From positions 38,369,001 to 38,433,000 of the forward strand of contig CM060895.1 in NCBI GenBank assembly GCA_030762935.1: a stretch of DNA of 64,000 bases. The letters are read 5' to 3'. Positions 1 to 10,077 of this stretch are shown here, piece after piece; the stretch's first letter is position 1; every line of letters starts with the position of its first letter. The notes under the pieces are model-generated. The model made no database searches. It was not told where the DNA came from and saw only the letters and a list, made by a program, of their open reading frames with translations. The DNA comes from Hymenopus coronatus (taxonomy: Eukaryota; Arthropoda; Insecta; Mantodea; Hymenopodidae). The position numbers and the translations under genes were made by a program.

Positions 1-140
1 ATTCACTCTCAAATCCATACTTACAAGCTCTGTGGTGAATAGGGAATAAAGAACAATTCCCCGCCCCTGCTGGGAATCACCCCCGGAATCTCCGGGTAAG
101 ATATCTGCTCACTGACCACTCTACTACGGAGGCAGTAGAG
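1..140 (-). mobile_element. tRNA-derived SINE (fragment, cut by window edge)
   Basis: Read on the minus strand, this has a tRNA-like head: a degenerate A box around the reverse complement of CTGACCACTCTACTACG, and a B-box-like part near 85-100. The same sequence, better preserved, recurs at 62740-62993 (shared blocks ATTCACTCTCA, GACTCTGTGG, ATAGGGAATAA, CCGCCCC, GCTCRCTGACCACTC). Two independent copies of one tRNA-headed sequence make a SINE more likely than a tRNA gene. The left end lies outside the window. Confidence 0.65.
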
Positions 141-204
141 TTAAATCCTACTTTTCCAGAACTCGTTTCAAACCCATGTATCTCCTATTTAACAATAAGT
201 AATA

Positions 205-335
205 ACCGAGTGGTATAGCACAGGTAATGTCTGTGGACGACATTCGGGAGACCCTTGGTTCAAATCCCATGGACCGACCTGAGATTTACCTTGGTTACCC
301 TCACTGCTCAGGGTAAATACCGGAATGAATATTTT
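205..335 (+). mobile_element. tRNA-derived SINE fragment
   Basis: A tRNA-like head with GAGTGGTATAGCACAGG (A-box region) and GGTTCAAATCC (B box), followed by non-tRNA sequence. The anticodon-arm region is too long for a normal tRNA and no acceptor stem can be formed. The head resembles the one at 36160-36256 (shared GTATNGTCTGTGG-like stretch), so both may belong to one family. The 3' boundary is uncertain. Confidence 0.5.
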
Positions 336-388
336 AGGTGAAGCATCTGTGCAATGTGAACAAAAATTGTGAAACATTAATGATTATT

Positions 389-948
389 TTTAGTTCATCT
401 ACACGTACTATGCACATAGTAGATAGAAAAGGTATTACATTCCACCCAAAAAGTGGATATAGATATGTCACTGGAAATATGTGTTGGGGCACCCTGAGTC
501 CAAAACACTTTTACAAAAAAGTTAGTTCGTGTGTGTGTGTGTGGGGGGGGGGGCGCCATAGCTCAAAAACGAAACGACCTTTAAATATTGGTATATGTAT
601 CTCAAATATGCGATACGAAGATTATCAAAAGAATCCCCCTACCCCGAACTACACTTTACTAAGAAACATTTTGTAACATTTTTTTCTCAAAAGTGTCTCT
701 TAACGATTTTAACTAAAATGTATATTAAAGATGTTTACATCACAAATAAAATATATATCTTGAATTTTCTGCGAATAGCCTCTGAAGACTTCTTCATTCT
801 GGATGAAATTCACTGCATTTTGCGTAATTAGTAAACAATTTCTGCTAATTTGTATCTCGATTAGCATGGTCTAACTAAAAATACTCTTCTGGAAGAATAG
901 TTTGTTGCAGAACAGGCAGAGAAAGTCATGTGATTGGAACACCTCAGA
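389..948 (-). mobile_element. RC1 element, internally deleted
   Basis: The hairpin end is at left (TCTACACGTACTATG, partner arm decayed to GTAGATAGA). A (GT)n/G-run tract lies at 528-553 and the 5' terminus at right ends in ACCTCAGA. About 300-400 bases of the usual body are missing: after the GCGTAATTAGTAAAC block the sequence jumps straight to TTTCTGCTAAT. Confidence 0.85.
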
Positions 949-1550
949 TTTTTATCACAATAAAATTATAGTACTGTAAAATTTAAGAAAATATACTGTT
1001 TTTCCCACTTATCGCACTTTAACTACCAGCTAACTGAAGTTACAGATCGGCATGCTGAAGCATGCTGAAGCACTTATAACTTTAAACCTTACTTTCTCAA
1101 AAACCGTCTTCCAACACGTTTTCATATTCAAAATGCTCCACGGATGCAAAAATTTTCTGATTTGTTTAAATATTATTTGGTACCTCTCAAAAGTACATTT
1201 GAGAATAGGTCATATCTTTTTCTAAATAATGCTCCAATTTTCAGAAATACACCATTCAATTTTGAACATTCATGGATTTTGGAGAGTACGAAAACTATAC
1301 TTTTCTACAATAATTAAACATAATATAAAACTATAATATTACAGAGCTATGCGTATACTCTATTACTGTGAAACTTAAATTTTTATGGGAGATATTGTGA
1401 AAATGCATCACGTGGCATAATTTTATTCGAAGAAATATTGTCATTATTGTGTATAAAAATGGTATAAATTTCAGTAAGAATCGTACATTCTGTGAATTTT
1501 TAAAATTTCACACATGTGCCATATTAATACCACGATCCAAAGTTTCTCCT
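949..1550. other. AT-rich DNA without recognised genes
   Basis: No convincing reading frame or known repeat was seen. There is a short direct duplication of GCATGCTGAA units at 1049-1070. Confidence 0.5.
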
Positions 1551-2409
1551 TCAGTCTAAAACAATAGTAAAACTTTCTCTAGCGGTTTCAAATATAAACT
1601 ATTCTTACAAAAGATTATTCTTTTATTCACTTCATTTTAATCGAGATAAACATTAGCAGAATTACTTTTATTACTTGCTTCATTATAAGTAGAATCTAAG
1701 CGTTAGTAAAATATTTTAAAATTTGGTCGCTAAGTGAAACAATTGAAGTTCTGTTCGCTTTGCATAGTTCCGTTAAAGAAAAGTAGTTTAAAACTGAAAC
1801 CAATAACAAGGAATTTCTTAAAAACGGCCAAATCTACAAGACCGTATATAACATAAATTATGTGTTTTAACGAGATCTACATTTTTTGTGTATTTAGTTT
1901 TCGTCTCTCTGTTACAATTTAACTGTTATGTAAAATTCTGCAAATCTCATCCAGAATAAAGAAGTCCTCAAAGGCTATTCCCACAAAATTCAAAATATAC
2001 TTTATTTGTGATGTAAATATCTTTAATATAACTGCGGTAGTTTAGTAAAAATCGTTATAGCCATTTTTGAGAAAACAACATATTCAAAACAATTTCTATT
2101 TAAAGAGTAGATTGTGGTGGGCGGATTTTTCTCTCTTATAATCTTAGTGTCGCATTCTTGATAGATACTAAGCAAAATACCATGTTTGGCTTTAACGGTC
2201 TTTTCGTTTTTGAGCTATGCTGTCCACAGATTCATATACACGCAGACACACAATACGCGCACATTTTCTAAAAATGCTTTTTTTAGACTCAGGGTGCCTG
2301 AATACATATACTTCCAGTAAAATCTCAGCGTCTATTTTTGGGTGGAATACAACTCTTACCTTCTCTAGCTAGTATGTACATTTGTTTACACATACGTTAT
2401 AGAGAAAAA
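1551..2409 (+). mobile_element. RC1 element with decayed ends
   Basis: The body is recognisable from ACTTTCTCTAGC (1573) through the ATCCAGAATAAAGAAGTCCTC block, the GAGCTATGCTGTCCACAGA block and TTTTTGGGTGGAATACA. The 3' hairpin region (2360-2409) is divergent but still ends in TATAGAGAAA. The extreme 5' end is degenerate. Confidence 0.8.
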
Positions 2410-2756
2410 CATAGGTGGTAATTGTGGTTACGCTGCCATATATCCAGAGATGGTGCAAGCAGTAAGAACGGACGGTACTCGAGCGCCATCTGCTTGTCGC
2501 GGAACATAGTAATGTATAAGGCTCTCTGTATACCGTCTGAGTACAGATGGTAAAAAAGAGGCCAGACTGAATGGGACCCTTGCGCCGTCTATTTGGCGCG
2601 AAGCGAAAGTGGTGTGGACACGGGGAAAAGACTCTGCAGGCTAGTGTCCACCAGATAAAACAAGTATCACGAACACAGCCATCGAGATATGATCAAGTAG
2701 TTAATGCGAATTTAAATAAATAGAATTAAAAAGAGTAAAAGTACACTCAATATTAG
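2410..2756. other. Unassigned sequence upstream of mariner remnant
   Basis: Somewhat more GC-rich than its surroundings at 2440-2660. I see no coding region and no second copy of it in the window. The mariner 5' inverted repeat should fall near its right end but is not visible. Confidence 0.4.
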
Positions 2757-3957
2757 GATTTTGGGTCTCACACAGATATGGCGCCACTAGGCATCGTTTA
2801 GTTTAACTCTAGACTAGCTTGCATCCATAGTTACAGATCAATAGCTTGTTTAGTTTTCAAATGACAGCATTTTCACGAAAATGGAGGATTTGGAAAAACG
2901 AGCAGTGATTAAATATGTACTTCCATTTGAAAAGCTTAACGCCTTAAGAAATCAAGGAGTAAATGGACAGTACATTGAAAGACTCTGCCGCTTCATATTC
3001 AATGATTAAAATGTGAGTCGCAGAGTTTAAAATGGGACGTACGACACTAGTGATGAGCCTCGCTCTGGACACCCTGTAGAAGTGACAACTCCAGAGATCA
3101 TTGAAAAAATTCATCGTTTAGTACTGGAAGATCGCAGATTAAAGTTGTTTGAGATAGCACAGGCTGTAAACATATCAGAAGAACGTGTAGGTATTACTTT
3201 TTTGGGCTTTCACAATGTCGGTGCAAGATGGGCGCCGCGTTTGTTGACACCTGATCAAAAGTTGCAAAGAAAAACTGTTTCTGTTAAGAATGTGGAGCTC
3301 TACTGTAAAAATCCCAGTGAATTTTTGTGACGGCTTATTACCATGGATGAAACTTGGATACATCACTACACTCCAGAAAGTAAATCACAGTCAAAACAGT
3401 GGATTGCGCCAGGTGAACCAACTCCAAAAAGGCAAAGTCAATTTTGTCAGCTAACAAGGTTATGGCGAGTGTTTTCTAGGATGCACATGGAATCATTTTT
3501 ATTGATTACTTGGAAAAGGGTAAAAGTATCACTGGTGACTACTACGCAAGCTTACTGCAACGTTTGAGTGATGAGGTGAAAAGAAAAAGACCACATTTGG
3601 CAAAAATAAAAAATCTTGTTTCATCACGACAATGCTCCGGCCCATCGTTCAGTCATTGCAATGGGAAAAATGTGCGAATTAAAGTTGGCATTACTTGAAC
3701 ATCCACCCTATTCGCTAGATCTAGCACCACTTGTTCCCAAACCTCAAAAAATGTCTTGGAGGACAAAGATTTCACAGCAACGAGGAGGTCATTGATGCGG
3801 TAAACAGCTATTTTGAGGGCCTTAATAAGTCGCACCTCAGAGATGGTTTAATTAAATTAGAACACTGAAATGACAAATTTATTAGCCTTGTTGAGAAATA
3901 AATATATATATGAAATGTTTTTATTGAGAGGCACGGGACTTATCAGCCGACCTTTGT
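2757..3957 (+). mobile_element. Mariner-family DNA transposon, 5' terminus missing
   Basis: The right end is a typical mariner terminus (CGGGACTTATCAGCCGACC, up to 3957). Its inverted partner is not found at the left, where the element begins around GGTCTCACACAGATATGGCG. The body length of about 1.2 kb fits mariner (usually about 1.3 kb). The interior encodes a broken transposase. Loss of one terminal repeat plus coding damage means it is inactive. Confidence 0.85.
2881..3868 (+). pseudogene. Mariner transposase pseudogene
   Basis: A decayed cut-and-paste transposase of the mariner family, which would bind its inverted repeats and excise the element in the nucleus. The ATG at 2881 opens a frame beginning MEDLEKRAVIKY but meets a stop near 3007. 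The helix-turn-helix part continues at 3082-3330 (EIIEKIHRLVLEDRR, ISEERVG) and the linker WAPRLLTPDQK is clear. A TGA at 3328 interrupts just before ITMDETWIHHYTPESK (first catalytic Asp, 3343 on). A frameshift follows PTPK; the next frame (3510 on) has YYASLLQRLSDE. The second Asp is readable in the DNA near 3632 (DNAPAH). Around 3724 the third-Asp segment is missing: LDLAP runs directly into sequence that encodes LFPNLKK in another frame. At least one stop and several frameshifts are present. Confidence 0.88.
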
Positions 3958-3959
3958 AA

Positions 3960-4330
3960 ATGTGAAAGATAAACAGAATTAGATAATTGGAACAGCAGAA
4001 TATGTAGCTTAAATTCTTTTCTTCTTCTTTCAAAAATTACATATTATAAAACGCATCATGCTTAGGATAGCATCTGTATGTATTGTTAAGCTTAACATTT
4101 TAACAAATGCCTGCTTAAATTAATATTATTAATGGAACATGATAAATGTTAATACACATTCTATATATCATATTCTATTTGTAGTAGCTGGTTTAATGCA
4201 AATAATCACTGATTTGTCTTTCTTGTTTCAATTACATCAGTTGTGGCACCTGTTCCTTAATCAATGCTTCTATTTTTTTTTTTTTTTTTTTTTTTGCCTC
4301 TCACAAAACTAATAAGACACGTCTGTTTAT
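3960..4330. other. AT-rich spacer with poly(T)
   Basis: No gene seen. A T-run of about 27 bases lies at 4269-4295 and may be the tail of an otherwise lost minus-strand retroposon. Confidence 0.4.
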
Positions 4331-4409
4331 CATGAAGTAGAAGACTAAGCTTCTGTAGGAATATTTTGTTGCAGAATTGGTAGAGAAAGTCATATTAGGA
4401 ACATTCAGA
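4331..4409 (-). mobile_element. RC1 5'-end fragment
   Basis: Only the 5' terminal 80 bases remain: CATGAAGTAGAAG, TTTTGTTGCAGAATTGGTAGAGAAAGTC and a terminal ACATTCAGA. Confidence 0.75.
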
Positions 4410-4525
4410 TTTGTTCAAGATCGCTTCCGTTATCTGGTAGCTGGATAAATTATAAGTGCAGATGCCCTATTAGGTATTGTTATATTATTATTGTTGGAAA
4501 GGTATAATCAGTGCTGATAAACTTA

Positions 4526-4885
4526 ATGCCCCATAGTCGTGGTTGGAACCACGGATCTCCTGGTTTCCGTCCAGTTGTTCTGACCACCATGCTAACATGT
4601 CAATATGCCGGCACGGCAATAAATTCTCCAACTGACTCCCATTTTTCCCGATAAACCACCAGGATATCTCAAATTACCGGGACTTAAGTACTTGAGTAGT
4701 TTTTAAGTCGCCATTGAGGTATGTCATCTCAAAATAATTTGAGATCACCTTGTGGTTTACGGGGAAACATGTGAGGCAGTCGGAGAATTTACTGCCGTGC
4801 CGGCATGTTGACATGGAAGCTTGGTGGTCAGAGCAACTGGACGGATGTCAGGAGATCCGTGGTTCAAATCACGGCTGATGCCATG
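4526..4885. repeat. Long inverted repeat (palindrome) built from SINE heads
   Basis: Left arm about 4526-4675, right arm about 4735-4885, spacer about 60 bases. Matching blocks include AACCACGGATCTCC / GGAGATCCGTGGTT, GTCCAGTTG / CAACTGGAC, TGACCACCATGC / GCTTGGTGGTCA, TGCCGGCACGGCA / TGCCGTGCCGGCA, and CTCAAATTA / TAATTTGAG. Each arm ends in an outward-reading tRNA-like B box (GGTTCAAATC on the plus strand at right). The arms match the linker-plus-head part of the SINE family seen at 42970-43140 and 57500-57640, so this is an inverted dimer of that family. Confidence 0.85.
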
Positions 4886-5172
4886 GTCGTTGGTGAGTTT
4901 GGCGTTGACTCTCTGCCGCGAAAGGGGCAAGGGGCAAGGGTTCGAATCCCGCTATGGGCACAGATGTTTAGTGTTTCTGTGTTTTTGTGTTGTTTGTAAG
5001 TCATTCTCTCCCACCTGTTGACCAATTAGGTTACGCCTGAAGGCCAAATATGTGTGTTAAAAAATCCCGGCTATGGCATTGAAATTTTCAATCTGATTCT
5101 ACCTCTCTAACTTCTGTCCTACACACTAATGGCGTGGAAGAGTAATTTACATTATTATTATTATTATTACAT
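4735..5172 (+). mobile_element. Composite tRNA-derived SINE with (ATT)n tail
   Basis: Order: GATCACCTTGTGG linker, tRNA-like head with GGTTCAAATC (4861), a second B-box-like GGTTCGAATCCCGC (4939), then AAAATCCCGGCTATGGCAT (5060), TTCAATCTGATTCTACC and TTCTGTCCTACACAC, ending in (ATT)n at 5150-5170. The two B boxes suggest that heads of two SINE families (this one and the one at 27609-27838 / 42565-42755) have been joined. The (ATT)n tail is the type left by CR1/L2-like LINE machinery. Confidence 0.65.
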
Positions 5173-5174
5173 CA

Positions 5175-5711
5175 ACACGTCGTGTAGAAAGACAGATATC
5201 TTCATATACATAATTCCCAGTTTATTTTACGGAAAGCAACAACAATCGTCGGTATAGCTTTATCATGACATCACCAGGTTGAAGCAGAAGATGTTGACCA
5301 AACTGGCGTTGAAATGAGGTAATCACATAGGATATTCAAGGACCCGATTTGCCACTATCTCGGACACAGGTTAGGCATTATGCTGTATCCGGGAAATTCA
5401 ATTTGTGTCGCGCCTGTCATTGCCAATCCCCGGCCAGGAAACCTTGTTTGCTGCACGTAGCTCAGCTGTGACATTATCACATGCACCCTCGCTGCATTCA
5501 GCGGATCGTATCCCGGCTAAGCAAACCGACACCTGCTGCGCTTATCGTGATTGGCTCGCCTTCTTCACACAAAGTGGAAAACATGTGCAAGCTGAAGGGT
5601 CGCAATCTAATTTACATGATATTGCTTTCATTTGGGCAACTTGCTAATTAACAAGTTCAGATTTACATTTCGTATATTTATTATTCATTTTTACGGAATA
5701 ATTAATAAAAA
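5175..5711. other. Unassigned sequence
   Basis: No repeat copy recognised. The open frame at 5405-5647 (80 residues) has no motif I recognise, and its upstream context gives no support for a gene. Confidence 0.4.
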
Positions 5712-6550
5712 TCTGATGCTATTCATTCGCATAACTTTCTAGAGCTATTCTACGACAAACTATTCTTGCAAATCCTATACTTCATACTAATCGAGATCAA
5801 TATTAGCAGAAATTGTCTTGTTACTTATTTTCTTGTAGGAAAAAAGGAATGCTCTAGAACAAAGCCATAATGACATATTTTAAAGCTGATCGCCATGTGA
5901 TTACATTGAAATTCAGCTCTCTTTGCATACCCAGGTGCAAAAATAATAGAAAAACGATCGACAACTTCCTATTTAGAAAAGTTTTGGAACATTTAAACAA
6001 ATAACAGAAATATCTCGATAGTGGTTAAGTCCACAAAAACAACAACAACAATATATATAGACATAAATTGTGTATTTTTACAAGATCTCCATTTTTTGTA
6101 CAATAAGCTTTTATTTATCACTTACAGTTTACCAGTTATGCAAATGTCATCCAAAATGATGAGAACTTCAGAGAAATTCAACATATACATTTTAGTTGCT
6201 ATTAAAACGTGTTTTTCGTGTGTTTTTTTTAATCAAAATCTTCAGAGCCATTTTTGAGAGAGTCAAAATTTTCGAAAAAAGCTCTATTAAAAGGTAGTTT
6301 GGGGTCGGGAGATGTTTTTTTAAAATATTCGTGTCACATCCTCGGTACATCTGAACTTAAACATCAAGTTTGGTATTTCTGTTTGTTACTTTTTGTTCTT
6401 GAGTTAAACGTTTCACACAGACACACGGACACGGACTTTTTCTAAAAATGCATATTTTGGATTCAGGGTACTTCAAAACCTGCATTTCCAGTGAATTTTC
6501 GGAATTGAATTTTTGGGTGGAATGAAATATCTACCTACTATGTAAGTAAA
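5712..6550 (+). mobile_element. RC1 element
   Basis: Starts TCTGATGCTATTCATTC; body complete. The (AC)n tract is reduced to CACACAGACACACGGACAC (6413-6434). The 3' hairpin is largely lost (ACCTACTATGTAAGTAAA). The next copy, in the same orientation, starts 75 bases downstream. Confidence 0.85.
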
Positions 6551-6624
6551 TAAAGCAAAAAAGCATAATGAATGATATTGCCACTGCTTTAATCCAAATT
6601 GCTCTTGTGTCGGTCCACAAAAAA

Positions 6625-7480
6625 TCTGATGTGTACCATTCACATGACTTTCTCTATATCTCTGCAACAAATTATTCTTAAAAAGCTTATGCTTCTATTT
6701 ACTTCATGCTAATCTAGAAAAATTAGCAGAAATAGTCTTATTACCTTCTTCCTTGTAAGTAGAAAGAAATAAGGGAGTAGTATAGGTTAAGGAGATAGTC
6801 AAAAGCTGGTTGCTATGTGACTGAAGTTCCTTTGTTTGTGTGGACACGGATTGTTAAATTCCTGTATGTGAAAAGTATGTTTTTGAAAGCTGAAACCAAA
6901 AACAAGGTATATCTCAAAAACAATCAACTCCACGAAAAAAAATGTATATAACATAAATTGTGTATTTTAAAGTGCTCTGCACTTGTGTGGTAAGTTTTTG
7001 TCCGCCTCTTATGGTTTAGCAGTTATACAAAATTCCGTAAATTTGACCCAGAATAAAGTAGTCTTCAGAGGCTATTCCCAGAAAATTCAAAATATACATT
7101 TTATTTGTCAGGTAAATATGTTTAATATACGATATTTTAATCAAAATCGTCAGAGCCATTGGTTAGAAAATCAAAATTTTCGAAAAAAGTTCCATGTAAA
7201 GGGTAGTTTGGGTTGGGGGGATTTTTCTCAAAATCTTCGTGTCGCATCCCTGGAAGATACTAAACTTAAATACCAAGTTTGGTATTTACCGACTTTTCGT
7301 TTTTGAGTTACTATCGTGTTTACAGACACACGGACACACGGACCTTTTTCTGAAAATACTTTTTTTGGATACAGGGGACCCTAAAACATATATTTCCGGT
7401 GAAATTTCGGTATCGAATTTTTTGTTGGAGTGCAATACATTCTCTATGCACTATGTACATAGTGCGTATAGAGAAAGTAA
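6625..7480 (+). mobile_element. RC1 element, well preserved
   Basis: A complete copy of about 856 bases. It starts TCTGATGTGTACCATTCAC, followed by ACTTTCTCTA. The 3' hairpin reads TCTCTATGCACTATG / CATAGTGCGTATAGAGA and ends AAAGTAA. Good reference for the family's two ends. Confidence 0.92.
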
Positions 7481-7555
7481 TAAAAAACATTACGAGTTTG
7501 AATTTGATGCTTCATCTCACGATTAACTGTATACAGTTATTTTTCTACGAACAGC

Positions 7556-7614
<59 letters not shown>
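7556..7614. repeat. (TTA)n microsatellite
   Basis: About 20 TTA units. Read in frame it gives a poly-leucine run that is not a gene. Such arrays often mark LINE 3' tails, but no LINE body adjoins it here. Confidence 0.95.
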
Positions 7615-7616
<2 letters not shown>

Positions 7617-8157
7617 ATATTTGTATTTATAGAATCATACGCTGTCTACCCACTCACAAACGCTACAGATGGTTTCTTCCATGTCCCTACTTCTCATTGA
7701 GTCCTTGACTGGTTTTTCAATGATAGCTATGGTCTCGCTCTTTTCCTCCTTCCAACTGGTTCAGCTTTTTCTCCATTTTCAGAAATTGTTCAAATTATCT
7801 CAATTGTCTCCAAGATTGATTCTTTTGCTTTCATTTTATTCTTAATGGTGCTTCCAATTTTTTTGCAGCCTTGAGATTCTAGGTGATCTTCTGAGGCAAT
7901 TCTTTGGTCTTCTCGTTATGGAATTTAAACTTCACTTTCATAATAGCTCACTGATTCAATGATAGGTTTTCTTACCCTTAGGAAGGCTTCCTCCAGAAGA
8001 GAAGCAAAGCCGTTGATACATGTAGTAGATTTATGGCACTTAAAAGAACAAAGAACAAAGAGAACAATTAAGCAGCCTTTCACTCCCAGTACAGAGTGGA
8101 ACGCTGATTATCACAACAGTTAAAGAGTGTCCATAAATAAAACAAATTTAAAAATTT
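7615..8157. other. Unassigned sequence
   Basis: Slightly higher complexity than the AT-rich spacers. A minus-strand reading shows scattered short open stretches with stops, possibly an old retrotransposon coding remnant, but no domain is recognisable. Confidence 0.35.
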
Positions 8158-8365
8158 TCATCTCAAAATAATTTGAGATCACCTTGTGATGACATACCCA
8201 AATGGCGACTTGCAGTGTCCTAAGACTTCATACTTAGCCACCTACTACGGTTAATTAGTGTTAATTTAATTTTTTTTCACTCAAGCCGTGTGTAGGACAG
8301 GAGTTAGACAGGTAGAGTCAGACTGAAAAATTCAATGCCTTAACCGAGATTTGAACCAAAAACCT
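8158..8365 (-). mobile_element. tRNA-derived SINE, same family as 57382-57690
   Basis: Minus-strand order: B box GGTTCAAATCTCGG, GGCATTGAATTTTTCAGTC, TCCTACACACGG, GTCGCCATTTGGGTATGTC and the palindromic TCTCAAAATAATTTGAGA block. The last block is inverted relative to the other copies (it reads ACAAGGTGATCTCAAAT after GTCATC), as if the hairpin had flipped. The upstream head is degraded. Confidence 0.75.
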
Positions 8366-8574
8366 GTGTCTGCACACATATTGTGTCACATACTCAAATG
8401 CGTCTGCAGTTTAAATTTGTTAAAGTTTACCTGTCTTAGGTTTATATAAAGCTTTTATGGGCTTTCCTTCTGAACTCAGACTAAATTGCAGTACATCAGG
8501 AAAATAAAATGGACAGTAAACGAGAATGGTCGTATTATTTTGAAAATTTTTCTTTGAGATTTAATGCACAGGTG

Positions 8575-8805
8575 GAGTCGTAGCGGAATGTTAAGACTGC
8601 TCGCCTCTCACCTAGACAACCCGGATTTAATTTCCAGGGTTCCACATGTGGGATTTAGTGATGGACGAAGCGGCCTTCCGGGTCCCCCGCTTCCCACGCC
8701 ATGCATTCCACCAATTGCTCCATCATTACCTTTCCTATCAACCATTTCGTCTTCATTTTATATTATATATTCCTCGCGTTCATACCAGGCACTGATCTCT
8801 GAAGG
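8575..8805 (+). mobile_element. SINE with divergent tRNA-like head
   Basis: The head GGTGGAGTCGTAGCGGAATG is followed by GCTCGCCTCTCACCTAGAC. The body shares TGTGGGATTTAGTGATGGACGAA with the neighbouring SINE at 8826 and the one at 34063. The region ends in TTATATTATATATTCC. It shares a core with, but has a different head from, the copy immediately downstream. Confidence 0.7.
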
Positions 8806-8825
8806 GTGTAAGCCTCCATATGAAT

Positions 8826-9055
8826 GGCAGCACCGTGGCCGAGTGGTTAGACCACTCGCCCGTCACCTGGACGGCCAGGGTTCGATTCCAAGTGGGATTT
8901 GTGGTGGACAAAGCGGCTGCTCAGAGGCGTGTTTTCTCCGGTTTTCCCCCGACATTACATTCCACCGGTGCTCCATCTTCATTCCATGTATCATCACTGT
9001 CATCGCCTGCGGTGCCATTTGTAGTAAAAGCGGGCATTAAACACTATAAAAAAAA
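8826..9055 (+). mobile_element. Intact tRNA-derived SINE with target duplication
   Basis: The head contains TGGCCGAGTGGTTAGACCA (A box) and GGTTCGATTCC (B box), as in Leu/Ser-type tRNAs. The core is GTGGGATTTGTGGTGGAC and TTTCTCCGGTTTTCCCCC, with a 3' part CTGCGGTGCCATTTGTAG and a short A-rich tail. It is flanked by a perfect 10-base target duplication CTCCATATGA (8814-8823 and 9056-9065). This copy defines both ends of the family. Confidence 0.92.
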
Positions 9056-9204
9056 CTCCATATGAGGTGAGTAAGCATGTTAAGAAGGAAACTTAATAAA
9101 CATATTCCAAATACCGAGAGGGTGCCTTGTGATCAGCTGATTTCATTTGAGATAAGATAAAACAGGCTTATTTTTCGTCCTTGCAATGAAAGAAGAACAC
9201 AAGA

Positions 9205-9308
9205 TGTAACTGGTTGGGTAGAGTCATACTGAACAATTCAATGCAATAGCCGGGATTTGAACCACGGATCTCCGTGTCTCTAGCCACTGAGCTACCTTGG
9301 AACATGTG
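9205..9308 (-). mobile_element. SINE head fragment
   Basis: The minus strand carries GTAGCTCAGTGGCTAGAGAC (A box) and GGTTCAAATCCCGG (B box), then GCATTGAATTGTTCAGTATG. Same family as 42850-43140; the 3' body is missing. Confidence 0.75.
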
Positions 9309-9315
9309 AGCACAG

Positions 9316-9979
9316 CATTAAATTTCAATGTACATTGTACATAAACAAGTAATTGAATTTCACCCAAAAATTCGATTCCAAGATTTCACCAGAAATACAA
9401 GTTTGAGACCGCCTGAATAAAAAAAAAAAATAGAAACATCCATGTGTGTATGTGCGGCGGGGGTCTATGGGCAGCATAACTTAAAAACGAATATTTAGTG
9501 TAATACCAAATTTGGTATTTAAGTTCTGTTTCTTCCAAGAATGTGACACCACTATTTTCAAGAAACTTTACATGGAACATTTTTATAAATTTTTGATTTT
9601 CTCAAAGATGTCTCCAAAGATTTTGATTAAAATACCGTATGTTTAAAGTATTTTCATACAAACGAAATGTATATCTTGAATTTTCTGGGAACAGCTTCTG
9701 AAGACCTCTTCATTCTGGATAAGTTTTGTATAACTCGTAAATCTTAAGATATAGAAAAAAGCTTACTGCACAAAAAATGTAAATCTCATTAAAGTACACA
9801 ATTTATGTCATATACATTATTTTTGTAAAGTTAACCGTTTCCGAGACATTTCTTGTTATTGGTTTCAATTATAAACTACTCAACGTTTTATCAAGCGGCA
9901 GGTCAACTTTCGTTTCATCTCTTTTGTTTTACTCTTTTGTTCTTTCAAATAGCGACCAGCTTTTAAAAGAGTTGAGTAT
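9316..9979 (-). mobile_element. RC1 element, 5' part missing
   Basis: The left end keeps only part of the hairpin (AATGTACATTGTACAT). The body runs from CACCCAAAAATTCGATTCC to the block AGCGACCAGCTTTTAAAAG, then breaks at about 9979, where a copy in the opposite orientation begins. Confidence 0.82.
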
Positions 9980-10077
9980 CGCTTTAGCCGGTGAAATCTC
10001 GGGGTTGAGTTTTTGAGTACGAATACAATGCCTTCTCTATCTATCAAGTGCATTGTACATACGTGCTAGAGAAAATA
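9980..10077 (+). mobile_element. RC1 3'-end fragment, inverted to its neighbour
   Basis: Only the last 98 bases: GGTGAAATCTCGG, GAGTTTTTGAGTACGAATACA, hairpin TCTATCTATCAAGTGCATT / GTACATACGTGCTAGAGA. It is fused directly to the opposite-strand copy at left, so hairpins lie at both outer ends. Confidence 0.78.

Noticed and set aside
6625..7480. RC1 as an ordinary cut-and-paste MITE
   Set aside because: The inverted repeat is short and subterminal, target duplications are not visible, the 3' end has a stem-loop, and exact head-to-tail joins are common. It cannot be fully excluded without empty sites.
7399..7617. Poly-leucine protein
   Set aside because: The leucine run is the (TTA)n microsatellite.
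8826..8900. tRNA gene (also 27610, 36160, 42268, 46826, 56500, 58074, 63927)
   Set aside because: A and B boxes are present, but acceptor stems do not pair, and most sites recur with shared non-tRNA bodies and tails. They are SINE heads.
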